Positions 11,376 to 22,206 of a stretch of 64,000 nucleotides of DNA are shown here, piece after piece. A program made the translations under genes and the position numbers. Source of the stretch: Myxocyprinus asiaticus (lineage: Eukaryota; Chordata; Actinopteri; Cypriniformes; Catostomidae). Numbering within the stretch: the stretch's first letter is position 1; each line of letters begins with the position of its first letter. The stretch is from the NCBI RefSeq assembly GCF_019703515.2, contig NC_059346.1:12246501-12310500 (forward strand), in the 5' to 3' direction. The notes under the pieces are model-generated. The model did not search any database and was not told the DNA's origin. It saw nothing but the letters and a program-made list of their open reading frames with translations.

Positions 11376-11710
11376 GAGCTGACAACTCCAGGCTGGCACA
11401 TTGTCGAACGCTCAGCTAAATCAATGCAATTTATCTCTGCTCATTAACAGAGTGATTTATTCCACTGATCTGAGCGTGTGCAGAAACAGCTCACCATTTA
11501 CAAATAAATATACACCCCCAGCGCCCTCCGAGCACGGATAAATATGTCTGAAGTGGTGTTACAAATCTCTGTCTCTCAGTTCTTGCCATCAGCCAGAATA
11601 TTGGATTGATTTCCAGCCTGAGAGGTTTGCTGATCAGATGCTTGGGTGGGAATATGCCTAATTAATTTTGTCAGACGTTAGTGGCAGTTAGTGCAGAAAT
11701 GGCAGTTAGT
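11375..11710. other. Candidate conserved non-coding element
   Basis: A repeat-free, information-rich block. It contains many AT-core transcription-factor-like motifs (TCAATGCAATTTATC, CTCATTAACAG, CAAATAAATATACA, CCTAATTAATTTTG) and a CAGCGCCCTCCGAGC segment. No frame is coding-like. The resemblance to vertebrate developmental CNEs is a judgement by eye. Confidence 0.35.
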
Positions 11711-12180
11711 GCAGAAACCCCCTTAAAGTAACATACTACACACATTCGCCTAATGGGTGTGAATAGTTTCATTACTACATCTGGTACAAAACATCAAAAT
11801 ACAGTACCATGATAAAACTGTGTGGTTCAGTAATGTAGGCCAAGTTTACAGTTCAGATATATCGTAGATGTAGTTTGTGATTGTAGAAAGGGTTGTTTTT
11901 TTTTTGTTTTTTTTTTTTGCTGGATGTTATACATGGAGAGGAATATTTCCCTCAGAGGAATATTTTAGTTGCTGATCCTGATTAATCTTTGAGTGGGGTT
12001 TAGGAAGTTAATGGTCATTAATTTTGGCTTACTTTGGAGACATGTACTAACAGTGCACAAATTAGGATGGTAAATAAGGGAATTCTAAGTGAATTTCATA
12101 TTTTCACTTAGTCAACATGAAACAGAGTTTGCAACACATTTTATTTCCATTATTTGATGTATTTATGAGTGAAACAGGAT
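11711..12180. other. Non-genic stretch
   Basis: AT-rich sequence with T-runs near 11898. No gene or bounded repeat was recognised. Confidence 0.5.
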
Positions 12181-12860
12181 ATTCAATGTTGAGCGTTAAA
12201 GTTTGGTTTATCTCGTTCCGTGTAATATGTGTCCAAATACGAGATCCACTCAATCCATTTGTCATTGAATATTGTATCTTTTAATACCCTTTCTGTTCTT
12301 TACAGTCAATTGTTGATCAAAAACAACAAAACATAAACATTTAATTTTAATCACGAAATTCACAGATGAGGTAAAGAAGCAATTTAAGTCCTCTTGTTAA
12401 AATGCGCTTATTTACACACTTTACAGAACTGCCGGTTTTCTTAAAGAGACAGTACAGATGTTTAGCACGTGTTCTACAAATCAATGTAAATACTTGTAAA
12501 AAGTATGAATTATGTATTAAACAATAAACATGTAACAAAATATAATATTTGCAATATAATATCTTGTTTATTAATGGAATACATGGATTTGTATATTTTT
12601 AAAAAGCTTAAATGTGACCAAAATGATGAAAATCAAATAAAATATATAATTGCTAAAAGTAATATTTTCAGAATGTACCTAGTAAGAAGGTCCCCTGTAT
12701 AATTAACACCATTATCTGGGTGAGAATTGCTTTCATATGTAAGCAAAATAGACATTATAACTGAAATATACCCATAATATGAATCGAAATAGTCAAATTG
12801 AATCGAAATCCGCATTAAATCAAATCGAGAGCTTGTGAATAAGAATCAAATCGGGATATC
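12181..12860 (-). repeat. Copy 1 of a diverged dispersed repeat (inverse of 16985-17740)
   Basis: Most of 12235-12650 is the reverse complement of 17040-17465. Shared landmarks include TTGTTGATCAAAAACAACAA, the ACACGTGTTCTACAAATC region and an A/T-rich core. The right part carries AATCGAAAT repeats ending near ATCGGGATATC, resembling the terminus of hAT-like elements. Boundaries are approximate. Confidence 0.55.
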
Positions 12861-12926
12861 TGTATTATCAGCCATAAAAAAAGACACACTTTAAAAATAA
12901 AACAGGAGCTTGGACAATATATATAC

Positions 12927-13460
12927 ACTACCGGTCAAAAGTTTTGAAACACTTACTCATTCTTTATTATAATTTTTTTTTCACTTTTAGAATAATAGTA
13001 AAGTCATCCAAAACTATGGAATAACATAAATGGAACTATGGGAATTATGTTGTGACTAAACAAAATCCAAAATAAATCAAAACTATGTTATATTTTAGCA
13101 TCTTCAAAGTAGTCACCTATTGCCTAGAATTTGCAGACATGTACTCTTGACATTTTCTCAACGAACTTCTTGAGGTATCACCCTGGGATGCTTTTTAAAC
13201 AGTATTGAAGGAGTTCCCATCTGTGTTGGGCACTTATTGGCTGCTTTTCTTTATTATTTGGTCCAAGTCATCAATTTCAAAAACTTTTTTTTTTTTAATT
13301 AAATTTTAGTTTTATAATGAAATAAATTAATATGGTGGCACAATTATATTTTTGTCTACAAAACTAATTTCAAACATTTAAGCATACACCTTCAGATCAA
13401 AAGATTTTTAAGATTATGAGAAACATTTCAGTCAAGTGTTTCAAAACTTGACTGGTAGTG

Positions 13461-13462
<2 letters not shown>
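12927..13462. mobile_element. Tc1/mariner-type MITE, CACTACCGGTCAAAAGTTTT family
   Basis: The left end CACTACCGGTCAAAAGTTTT and the right end CAAAACTTGACTGGTAGTG are inverted repeats, followed inside by GAAACACTT/AAGTGTTTC. There is a TA flank on the left. The interior has no transposase frame. A truncated, oppositely oriented copy lies at 48834-49110. Confidence 0.8.

Positions 13463-13543
<81 letters not shown>
13459..13543. repeat. Compound (GT)n-(TA)n microsatellite
   Basis: About 17 GT units with one TTTG interruption, then about 25 TA units. It begins at the right terminus of the preceding MITE. Confidence 0.95.
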
Positions 13544-13547
<4 letters not shown>

Positions 13548-13749
13548 CAAGAGGAAGTGACAAATACACAAGCAACGGACTTGATAGATCCTGGTTATGA
13601 GCTTGACAATTTTTTTTTTTTTAGAAAACTGGTATAAAAAGATTGTTGCACAAAACAACCAGAGGAATTCTGAGGGTGCTGGACTTCGAGAGGTTCTTGT
13701 GGTTCGTTTTAAATAACAGTCAGTGTTTTCTTTTTTAACGTCCATTCAG

Positions 13750-13751
<2 letters not shown>

Positions 13752-13802
<51 letters not shown>
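13752..13802. repeat. (TC)n microsatellite
   Basis: About 25 uninterrupted TC units. Confidence 0.95.
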
Positions 13803-13805
<3 letters not shown>

Positions 13806-14467
13806 GAGAGCTAAGGACACAAAGATCAGAGGCTGACAGCTGCATGTAGACAGAAAAGTGGAAATGCTGAAATGTGAATTGCAGTTGATATGCTGTTTCT
13901 CTCTTAAAACCAGTGCAGGAAGTGTCAGATGCTTGTGAAGGTGTTCCACTGGTGGAAGCCTTGTTGACTTACAGAATCAAAGTTGTCCTGTGTAAGATCA
14001 CAAACATCTTTGATGTCTGTTTGCCATATTAGCCTAATATTCTGCTTGCTTATTGCCGTTCTCAGTTATGTTGAGAAATAAGAGGAGAAATAAAGATAGT
14101 AACAAATGAGAAAACTGCTCATATGCATTAAGAGGACAGAGCTATAAAATGAATGTTGATGTCATAGCTCAGATGATTTGATCTTGGTAGAATTTGATTA
14201 GTAATGAGTTCATATTAAAATCTCTGACTTTTGATTTTAGACTTTGGTATCTTGGCAAATCTGAGCACAGTTTGTTACATTTTTGAGATCTCCTCTGAAA
14301 TTGCTGAAGCAGGAGACTAAAGCTAAACCTATCCTGAAAAAATTGAAGTGCCAATCTTGTGATTTATTGATTGTATTGCAAATATTTTGAATAGCTTTTC
14401 ATCGGTCCAAACAATTTTCTTTATTGAGTGTGACATGAATTGTGATTGTGCCACTTTTCGCATGATA
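13803..14467. other. Non-genic stretch
   Basis: No gene-like frame or bounded element was seen. Confidence 0.5.
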
Positions 14468-15800
14468 TAGTGCATTCAGAAAGTATTCAGACCCCTTCAT
14501 TTTTTTCACATTTTGTTATGTTTCAACCTTATGCTAAAATACTTTAAAATATATATATTTTTTTCACTTCTATATACACTCCTTACCCCATAATGACAAA
14601 GCAAAAACCAGATTTATGATAACTTTACACATTAAAAAAAAAGAAAAAAACTGAAATATCACATTGACATATATATTCAGACCCTTTGCTATGACACTTG
14701 AAATGTTTCTGCACTTTGATTGCTGTCTGCCTGTGGCAAATTAAATTGATTGAACATGATTTGGAAAGGCACACACCTGTCTATATAAGGTCTCACAGCT
14801 GAAAATGCATATCAAAGCAAAAACCAAGTCATGAGGTCAAAGGAACTGCCTGCAGAGCTCAGAGACAGGATTGTGTCGAGGCACAGATCTGGGGAAGGCT
14901 ACAAAAAAATATTCGCCTGCATTGAAGGTTCCCAAGAGCACAATGGCCTCCATAATTCTTAAATGGAAGAAGTTTGGAACAACTAGGACTCTTCCTAGAG
15001 CTGGCTGCCTGGCCAAACTGAGCAATTGGGGGAGAGGGGCCTTGGTAAGAGAGGTGACCAAGAACTCAATGGTCACTCTGGTTGAGCTCCAGAGAACGTG
15101 TGGAGATGGGAGAAACATGCAAAGGAACAACCATCACTACAACACTCCACCGATCTGGGCTTTATGGCAGCTTGGCCAGACAGAGGCCTCTCCTCAGTGC
15201 AAGACACATAAAAAAGAACCCAAAGGACTGACTCTCAAGGATCTCTGGTCTGATGAAACGAAGATTGAACTGTTTGGCCTCAATTTCAAGCATCATGTCT
15301 GGAGGATACCAGGCACAACTCATCACCTGTGCAATACCATCCCAACGGTGAAGCATGGTGGTAATAGCATCATGCTGTGGGGTGTTTTCAGCGACAGGGA
15401 CTGGGGGACTGGTCAGGGTTGAAGGAAAGCTGAACGCAGCAAAATACAGAGATATCTTTAATGAAAACCATGTCCAGAGTGCTCAGGACCTCAGACTGTA
15501 CTGAAGGTTCACCTTCCAACAGGACGATGACCCTAAGCACACAGCCAAGAAAACACAAGTGTAGCTTAGGGGCAACTCTGTGAATGTCCTTGAGTGGCCC
15601 TACCAGAGCCCAGACTTGAACCCAATCTAACATCTCTGGAGAGACCTGAAAATGGCTGTTATCAAAAATCAGTTTTTTGCTTTGTCATTGTGGGGTATGG
15701 AGTGTAGATTGATGTGAAAAATATTAACAATTTAAAGCATTTTAGCATAAGCCTGTGACATAACAAAATGTGAAAAAAATGAAGGTGTCTGAATGCACTG
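14468..15800 (+). mobile_element. Tc1-like transposon, inactive copy
   Basis: The left terminus TAGTGCATTCAGAAAGTATT (family CAGTGCATTC) and the right terminus GTCTGAATGCACTG are flanked by TA at 14466-14467 and 15801-15802. The right terminus has lost about 9 bp relative to the left. Subterminal blocks (ACATTTTGTTATGTTTCAAC on the left, CATAACAAAATGTG on the right) also pair. A broken transposase lies between. Confidence 0.9.
14831..15665 (+). pseudogene. Tc1 transposase pseudogene
   Basis: This was a DD34E Tc1/mariner cut-and-paste transposase. ATG 14831 opens RSKELPAELRDRIVSRH, the paired-like helix-turn-helix. A frameshift near 14915 moves the reading to the frame holding ALKVPKST, LKWKKFGTTRTLPRAG and, later, LWSDETKIELFG with the first catalytic Asp. 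Another frameshift near 15412 follows MLWGVFS. The second Asp block QQDDDPKHTAK is at about 15520-15550. The catalytic Glu of NPIEHLW is replaced by TAA at 15628-15630, and a TAG replaces the Trp codon near 15562. The last quarter of the gene, after DLKMAV, is deleted and joins directly to 3' non-coding sequence. Elsewhere LSNWGRG and LCNTIPT keep the family pattern. It is non-functional. Confidence 0.9.
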
Positions 15801-15962
15801 TATATTAAATGAAGCACCACCTAACTGCCACTTAAATTAAATTTAACAGCTGTTTTTATTCAAAGCAAAGCAATTACATTAATTGCAGGGATAAAGCTAC
15901 TCGTGTTTGTGTTGCGGTGGTGTAGCTTAGTGGTTGAAAATCAGGGCTATAGTGAATGAAAG

Positions 15963-16199
15963 TGTAACAGTTCGGGAAAGGAGGATGCGGGAACCAAATC
16001 AACAGTCAACAAATTTTTAATCAAACAGAACATCAAACTGAAAACACAGCAAAATAAAAACACACAGAGCAGCCGCATGTGTGTCTCTTTCTCTCTCTCT
16101 GGTGTCCCCGGCTCTTCCCTTATCCCCCTCCCGCTGATTAGGCAACTCAGCACCGGGCATGTATCCTCACGGCTCGGTAATGCCCTCCTCCTCATCATA
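15963..16199 (-). repeat. LTR (3' LTR on the minus strand)
   Basis: Begins TGTAACAGTTCGGGAA and ends CCTCATCATA on the + strand. It shares landmarks with 16578-16810 throughout, including ATCAAACAGAACATCAAACTG and CCGCTGATTAGGCAACTCAG. Confidence 0.8.
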
Positions 16200-16577
16200 C
16201 TCCTCCACTGCCAGATTCAGGCCGGGCGCCATCCGAACTGGCTACCCCCCCCCCATCCATTTCTGGAGGGGAGACGCTGCCGTTCCGCCACCCGATGGTC
16301 GTCCCCGCCTCCTGAGAATCTGAGAGACAAGGGGAGGGAGGGGGAGAGCGAAAGAGCAAGCGAGAGAGAGGAGAGAGAGAGAAAAGAAACGCTCTTCTTC
16401 GGCTCCCGTGGACACGCCGCCCACCTGGTCCTCAGCCGCTCCTCCGCTCCCTGGCAAACGGCAGTGGTACCTCCGCCTCCTGACAGATGGCAGCGAGTCC
16501 TCCGTCCACGGGTGGACAGCAGTGGCGAGTTCTCCCAGACAGGTTGCCCTTTCTCCTTTCCCTGGTTTCGGCACCAG

Positions 16578-16810
16578 CATAACAGTTCAGGAACAGAGGA
16601 TGCGGGAACTGAATTAACAATCAACAAAAATTTAATCAAACAGAACATCAAACTGAAAACACAGCAACATAAACACACACTGCGTGTATGTCTCTCTCTC
16701 TCTCACTCTCTGGCATCCCCGGACCTTCCCTTATCTCTGTCCCGCTGATTAGGCAACTCAGCGCCTGGCGTGTATCCTTACAACCCGGCCACGCCCTCGT
16801 CCTCATCACA
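16578..16810 (-). repeat. LTR (5' LTR on the minus strand)
   Basis: Matches 15963-16199 with scattered differences, including the terminal CATAACAG versus TGTAACAG. That level of divergence points to an old insertion. Confidence 0.8.
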
Positions 16811-16861
16811 GAAAGGTTGTAGTTTCAAACCATGCATATGGAATAAAATAGGAATAAAATA

Positions 16862-16955
16862 CTATCGGCATAGATTTTTGTCAATGACCGATAGTTCCAA
16901 AACGCAACTATCAGCACCGATTAATCAGTAAAACCGATATATCGGTCTACCTCTT
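16862..16955. repeat. Fragment with ACCGATATATCGGT-type terminus
   Basis: Contains GACCGATAG, GCACCGATTAATCAG and AAACCGATATATCGGTCTAC, resembling the end of the GATA-rich DNA elements better preserved at 29429-30452 and 60705-62232. Confidence 0.5.
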
Positions 16956-16984
16956 GTCCCTTTTACTTGTATATGAAATAAATT

Positions 16985-17740
16985 ATCTCCCATCTAATGC
17001 TGTTTATTTTTCAGGGGACTGTCTAACTAGGTACTTTACAAAAATATTCATTTTACAAATTATATTTTATTAGTTTTTCATCATTTTGATTACAATTTGG
17101 CTTTTAAAAATAACAAATCCATGTAATCAATCAATAAATAAGATATTATATTTTATATATTATTTTTTTGTGAAATGTTTATTGTTTAATTGCATAATTA
17201 GTACTGTTTACAAGCATTTACATTGATTTGTTGAACACGTGCTACAACGGTACTCTCTCTTTAACAAAACTGGCATTTCTGTAAATAGTGTCTGTAGATG
17301 AGCGCATGTTAATGAGAGAGGACTCTAATAGCTTTATCTTATCTGGGCCATGCATGATTAGAATTAAATGTAAATTTTTGTTGTTTTTGATCAACAACTG
17401 ACTAGTGAACAGAAAGGGTATTTAAAGAGACATTATTCAATGACAAATGGGTCGCGTGGATCTCATCTTTGGACACACACAACACAGAACAGCTTTTACA
17501 CTCAACACACAGCGAAAGAATCTCACTGCTGAATAGTCCACCACTCTAGAGTACTACACAATTACTGGTGAGTAAAATGTAAACATTTACCAGCCAGTTG
17601 CCAAATATATACATTTTAGTTATACTGGAAATTTGGCAAATGCGAATGATTTCCTCTCATTGCAGTGGAGGGTTGCGCACAGAGTAAAAGATCGATCTTG
17701 GGATTTTAGAATCGATATCGAGATTGTTTAAATGAAGATT
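16985..17740 (+). repeat. Copy 2 of a diverged dispersed repeat (inverse of 12181-12860)
   Basis: Reverse-complement similarity to copy 1 over at least 420 bp. Past that region it holds CAATGACAAATGGGTCGCGTGG and ends near AATCGATATCGAGATTG, terminal-like motifs. No open frame was found. Confidence 0.55.
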
Positions 17741-17759
17741 GTGATGCATAAAAAAAAGA

Positions 17760-18530
17760 AATATTATTACCCACCCGAACTCGATTGTCACAAATGCTTC
17801 CAAAATAAAAAACAAAGCTGTTTACACTGCTAAACAGATCTAGTATTAACACTGTGTCTACAGCGTGTAATGTCTACACAGCAAGCAATGTCAATAGCCT
17901 CGTCGATTTAAACAAAGAGACATTTAAAACACGCATCTGTGAATCTGATTAAAACTCACTCATTAGGACTAGTTTTTTTTAGTGATAGGCCAGTAGACTG
18001 ATTTTAGAACCCCTTACTTGTTTATGCATTCATCCGAATCATGGTTACAACGCTCGACTGCTGTAGAAACCCTTTGGCGCAATGGAAGTAGACCTAAATG
18101 GTATGCTGTAATGGACACTAGTACAATTACAGCAGTTAATTCCAGCAGCTGTGAATCTTATCTCGATTAATATATGTGATAGATATGCAGCCATACATCC
18201 TGAGCTGTCCTGTCATGCATTCAAACCCAAAACCTTTTATTTAACCAGCTCCTAAACCTTTCAGCCTTCTCGAAACTGCTACAACCTCTGTTAAAAGTCC
18301 TATTGAAAGTTCTGAACACACAGTGTGTCTATCGTCTTCATCTCTTTTATTCAGAGGAAGCCACTGTGTCATTTGATCAATATTTAATCTCTTTCACGTC
18401 CCCTGCTGTGGCTTCTAAAGGCAGATCAGGTTATCTCCTTTAAGCTGTTGATAGCTATTCGTTTGGGGCAATGTCTTTATTGTTCTTTGAGTTGATATTG
18501 TTTTCTGATTATTATTTTTTTTAAAGATGT
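17760..18530. other. Non-genic stretch
   Basis: Mixed AT-rich sequence without a recognised gene, and with no bounded repeat. Confidence 0.5.
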
Positions 18531-18534
18531 ACAG

Positions 18535-18830
18535 GACCAGACAAGTATTTGGACACTTTTTGGCATTTAAGTCTTGACAACATTTTTGAATTTTTTTTGC
18601 ATTAGAGAGTGAAATATCAAACCATGTGGCATCTGCAAACAAATGATAGTGGACAATAGGTGGGACATCATTATTTTGGCCAAAATACGGTACAACCCTA
18701 CAAAATGCATTTTAAAAATACATAAACTTCCCTGCAGATTCCCGTCACACACTCACTCAACTTTTTTATTTGTTTGTACTGTCTTTTTATGTTTTGTTGC
18801 ATTAAATAGTGGATAAAGAGCAACAGTGGA
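18535..18830. repeat. Probable Tc1/mariner-type MITE fragment
   Basis: ACAAGTATTTGGACACTTTTTGGCATTTAAG resembles the subterminal region of the 37323-37675 element (AGTATTTAGACACTTAAG). No right terminus was identified. Confidence 0.35.
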
Positions 18831-18834
18831 AATT

Positions 18835-19950
18835 GAGAGTCAGCCGAGTAACCACAGTCTTCCTGTGGTGGTGAAGTTTAGGTTGCCAGATATTCTCGAG
18901 GAGTTGCCAGATTTGAGGACATGCCTCTTGACAAGATGCAGGCGATTAAGCGAAGTATGATGGAGTGGAATAAACTCTCTTTCAATATCCCATCAAATCT
19001 CAGCGGTTTTTGTGCTTGTTCTTTTGGAGGCCTTGCGGTCGTTGAGAGTGAGCTGTGTTAATTTACTCCACATGGCTCAGCATTTGCCAGCGATTCAAAA
19101 AACCAAAGTCTTTCCAGATGGTGTCAGGTTTTCTTTTGGTTTTTGTTTTTGATTTTTTTGCCCTTGCCCTTATTTGTTTAAGAAAAATGAATATGTATAG
19201 GACATGTTGGGTTTCTTAATTAAAGCTTATTATGTGCTCCATTTCAGCTGTGATGAGCTCTATGCTAAAATCTATTTATGGCTAAAAATCTATTTCACAG
19301 ATGCTTGAAGGAGAGTGGAATCTAGTTGTGGTAGACAGGAAGTTCAGGAAGCTGAGTGACAGCATGAAAGCCTTCCCATGATGAGCATTAGCACAGAGTG
19401 CCAGAACGATTAACCAAACTGTCATTTGAAAAATGCTTTTTTAAAGGGAAAGTTAAAAAATTAAAATTCTGTCATACTTTCCTAATAATAATACCCTCAT
19501 GTTCTTTCAAACCCATATTTAGTATTTTTTTAGAATTAATTGTCATGTTTCCACCAAAACCAATTACATGCATTCAGAAAACTTAGAATATGATGAATGA
19601 GCCACATTGACTACTTCTATGATATGTTTAGGTGCTTTTTAAGTTCTGAAGTGAGTCACTATCAACTGCCATTGTATTATAGATATAATAGACAGAACAG
19701 GATGTTTATTAACATTTTTCATTTTGTGTTCTGCTTAATGAAAGACAGTCATACTCTTGCAGGCTTTATGTCCTCTTGAATTCCTTAGTCAGATGGGTCA
19801 TCTAGGAAGGAGACTGTAAAAAGGTCTGATTGAATTGTATGTTCCGGCTGATATTGCCCTACAGAGGTTGAGATAAGGGCAGAAGAATTACCTGTCTTAA
19901 CATAAATCCTTCATACCCCTTGTATAGGTTTGTATATTGTAAGCAAATGG
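18835..19950. other. Non-genic stretch with some complex sequence
   Basis: 18840-19110 and 19230-19400 are repeat-free and of mixed composition and could include conserved non-coding sequence. No coding exon with splice sites stood out. Confidence 0.3.
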
Positions 19951-20109
19951 ACAAATTAATTGCTAATTTTTAATCATGATTAATCGCATAATGTTTTGTA
20001 GGTAATCGCAACACTATATATACTTATTTTCCTATCAAAATGCATTTATTTGCTTCTTAGGAAAGAAAGCAAAAGAATATGTAACAATATAATGCTTTAT
20101 TAACATCCC

Positions 20110-20960
20110 CCCTCCCCCCCCCTCCCCCCCAAAAAAAGACAGTATAAAGATAGAAATGCACTAAAATGGCATCCCTCGTCCCTGGTTAGGCTTTTACATA
20201 AAAAAAATAAAAAATAAAATAAAATAAAAAACATGAAACAAAACAAATACACATATGTATATACACATAACTATGTGTGTATATGTTGTACCTAAACAAT
20301 CAAACAATGGCATATTGACATACCTAAGTACATATGTAACTTTATACAAAGTCACAAAACATAAAATGTAAATTATCTTACATACAGAAAGAAAATGTAA
20401 ACTTAACCAACCTAAATAAGCCTAAGGTACTCAATGTTCACATCGCTGAAAAGATTTCAGCCATTGTTTCAGCTTTGTAATAAAAACTGTGAGTTCTGAT
20501 TGCAACTTTAAATCTACAGGCATAGTGTTACATAGATGTGAACCTTTCACTGAAAGGGATGATTGACCCACAGCAGTTCTGCATCTCCAAACTCTACAAT
20601 TCCCACTTACTGCCCCTCTGGTCTTTACCCCATCATTACTGTATTTTTGTATCAACTGACAGACTACATCAGGGGCATGGCCATATATACACTTAAATAC
20701 TGTTTTTATAAATGAAAACGTAAAAAAAAAATTATAAAAACTTAACAAATCATACTTTTGAACAATTTGACAATGATGCCATTTCATTGGTTTCTGATCC
20801 ATTACTTTTAAAGTTTGTTTATATAATGACATTACAGGTTTAACAACTGATTGAGAAGCCTGACCCCAAATTATCGCACAATAGGTCATATGTGATAATA
20901 TCATAGTATGCATAAACATGCATCAAATGATGTTTGTTACAGCAATCGTGAAGCCACGTT
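20110..20960 (-). mobile_element. 5'-truncated LINE, C-terminal fragment and 3' region
   Basis: A 162-codon minus-strand frame (20919-20431) has the character of the region after the RT domain in teleost non-LTR retrotransposons. It shows MILSHMTYC, then SLYKQTLKVMDQKPM, a KCIYGHAPDVVC-like block and VKGSHLCNTMP. The sequence below 20431 is AT-rich 3' UTR ending toward a C-rich run (20107-20128). The endonuclease and catalytic RT are absent, as expected for 5' truncation. The clade was not resolved beyond CR1/L2-like. Confidence 0.65.
20431..20919 (-). pseudogene. LINE reverse transcriptase C-terminal fragment
   Basis: The open frame of 162 codons has no RT catalytic motif. It is the terminal domain only, ending LKQWLKSFQRCEH before a stop at 20431. 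The frame is intact over this length, so the copy may be moderately recent. With no start context or promoter it is unlikely to be translated. Confidence 0.6.
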
Positions 20961-21380
20961 CATGATTCGCATCAGGGCGGCAACGCCAGCATCAAGCGTT
21001 TTGGTCATAGTTAGGACTTGACGTGCTAATTCTGTGGTAATTAAAATGTGCCTTACATAGGTTGAAAAATACTTGATTTCTATCACAAGTGCCATCTGGG
21101 CTTGTTTTGTACATCAAATAGCAAAGTGCTCCTTTCCCCATCATTTTATTTGACACGGAAGCGCTGTTTTGTGTGTGTGTGTGTGTGTGTGTGTTTGTGT
21201 TGTCAGTCAGTGTAATGACTCCAGGCATACGCATTACAAAGGTTCTGCTCTTCAAACCAGTGTTTATGCTGGTTTATGCTGTATTAATGGTAAATGTGTT
21301 TATCGCGATAAAGAAAAATTAAAACGTTAAACATTTTTAATTAATCGCATGTGTTAAAGCGTGAATTCTGACAGCTCTAA
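20960..21380. repeat. Fragment of a dispersed DNA element (TTAATTAATCGCATG motif)
   Basis: Contains ATCGCGATAAAG, TAATTAATCGCATGTG and GAATTCTGACAGCTCTA near the right edge. TCATGATTAATCGCATAATG at about 19974 may be the opposite end, with the LINE fragment inserted between. A (GT)n tract lies at 21172-21194. Confidence 0.4.
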
Positions 21381-21386
21381 TACATA

Positions 21387-21915
21387 CAGTACTGTGCAAA
21401 AGTTTTAGGCACTTAACATGTTTCACAAAAGCATTTGTCTTAAGATGGTTATTTATATCTACAGCTTTAGTGTGTCAATAGGAAAAATACATTTTAGACT
21501 CCGAAACATTACTTTTGCAAATAGAAAAGATTAGAATAGAAGAACAGGGCGCTCTGCAAGAGATGGCATTGCCCCCACAGAGCCCCCCACTGAACATCGA
21601 GTCAGTCTGGGATTACATGAAATGACAGAAGCAATTGAGATAGCCTAAATAGATAGAAGAACTGTTGCGAATTCTCCAAGAAGCTTGGAACATCCTATCC
21701 ACCAACAACCAAGAAAAACTGTGTCCAGGTGTACCTAGGAGAATTGGGGCTGTTTTAAATGCAAAGGTGGCCACACCAAATATTGATTTAGCTTTTTTAT
21801 GTTTACTGGACTTTGTATGATGTTAATTGATAGATGAAAACTATGGTATTATTTTTGAAGACATCCTCACTATGCAACATTTTACACAAGTGCCTAAAAC
21901 TTTTGCACAGTACTG
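21387..21915 (+). mobile_element. Internally deleted Tc1-like transposon, CAGTACTGTGCAAAAG family
   Basis: Inverted termini CAGTACTGTGCAAAAGTTTT and AAAACTTTTGCACAGTACTG are perfect over 20 bp, continue as AGGCACTT/AAGTGCCT, and are flanked by TA on both sides. At about 21580-21780 the remnant of the transposase C-terminus is readable. NIESVWDYMK corresponds to the catalytic Glu region and is followed by stops, and PGVPRRIGAVLNAKGGHTKY is the usual C-terminus. The first two catalytic Asp blocks are deleted. It is non-autonomous. Confidence 0.85.
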
Positions 21916-21936
21916 TATACAGTATACACAGTATGT

Positions 21937-21953
21937 GTGTGTGTGTGTGTGTA

Positions 21954-22021
<68 letters not shown>
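21937..22021. repeat. Compound (GT)n-(TA)n-(CA)n microsatellite
   Basis: GT8, TATATGTA, about 26 TA units, then CA5. The arrangement is itself an imperfect inverted repeat and lies just outside the Tc1 terminus. Confidence 0.95.
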
Positions 22022-22022
<1 letters not shown>

Positions 22023-22206
22023 GTTTTGGTGATGAGTGGAGATGGGAAAACCCCCAATGATGAGTTGATTTTTGATAGTTATATTTTGTTGGTTATGTAA
22101 ATGCATTCATTCCCTGAAAAATGGGCAGATACCTGCAACTTCTGAATAATTAAAAAAATAAATTGGCCACCTTTATGGGTCCTAATTTAGATAACTCTGC
22201 ACTTGT

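Larger units (their letters stand above)
15963..16810 (-). mobile_element. Short non-autonomous LTR retrotransposon (TRIM-like)
   Basis: Two direct terminal repeats of about 235 bp flank a 378-bp interior. The whole is bounded by a perfect 5-bp duplication GAAAG (15958-15962 and 16811-16815). On the minus strand the element starts TGTGATGAGG and ends CTGTTACA. Next to the minus-strand 5' LTR lies TGGTGCCGAAACCAGGGA (16558-16575), which looks like a tRNA primer-binding site. A purine-rich GGCAGTGGAGGAG tract lies just before the other LTR. There is no gag or pol; open frames here are composition artefacts of GA/CT-rich sequence. Mobilisation would need proteins from an autonomous relative, which is inference. 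Confidence 0.8.
15905..16865 (+). mobile_element. tRNA-derived SINE-like sequence split by an LTR element
   Basis: GCGGTGGTGTAGCTTAGTGG (about 15915-15934) matches an RNA polymerase III A box in a tRNA-like head. GTAGTTTCAAACC (about 16819-16831) matches a B box. With the 848-bp insertion removed and the duplicated GAAAG counted once, the two boxes fall about 40 bp apart, normal for a tRNA-type promoter. Boundaries outside the head are uncertain. Confidence 0.5.

Noticed and set aside
13428..13745. 105-codon minus frame with YIYIYIYI
   Set aside because: Translation of (TA)n and (CA)n repeats.
16077..16748. 223-codon + strand frame and opposing 153- and 112-codon minus frames
   Set aside because: They run across both LTRs and the interior of the TRIM element. 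The sequence is GA/CT-rich and several frames are open at once, so this is composition, not coding.
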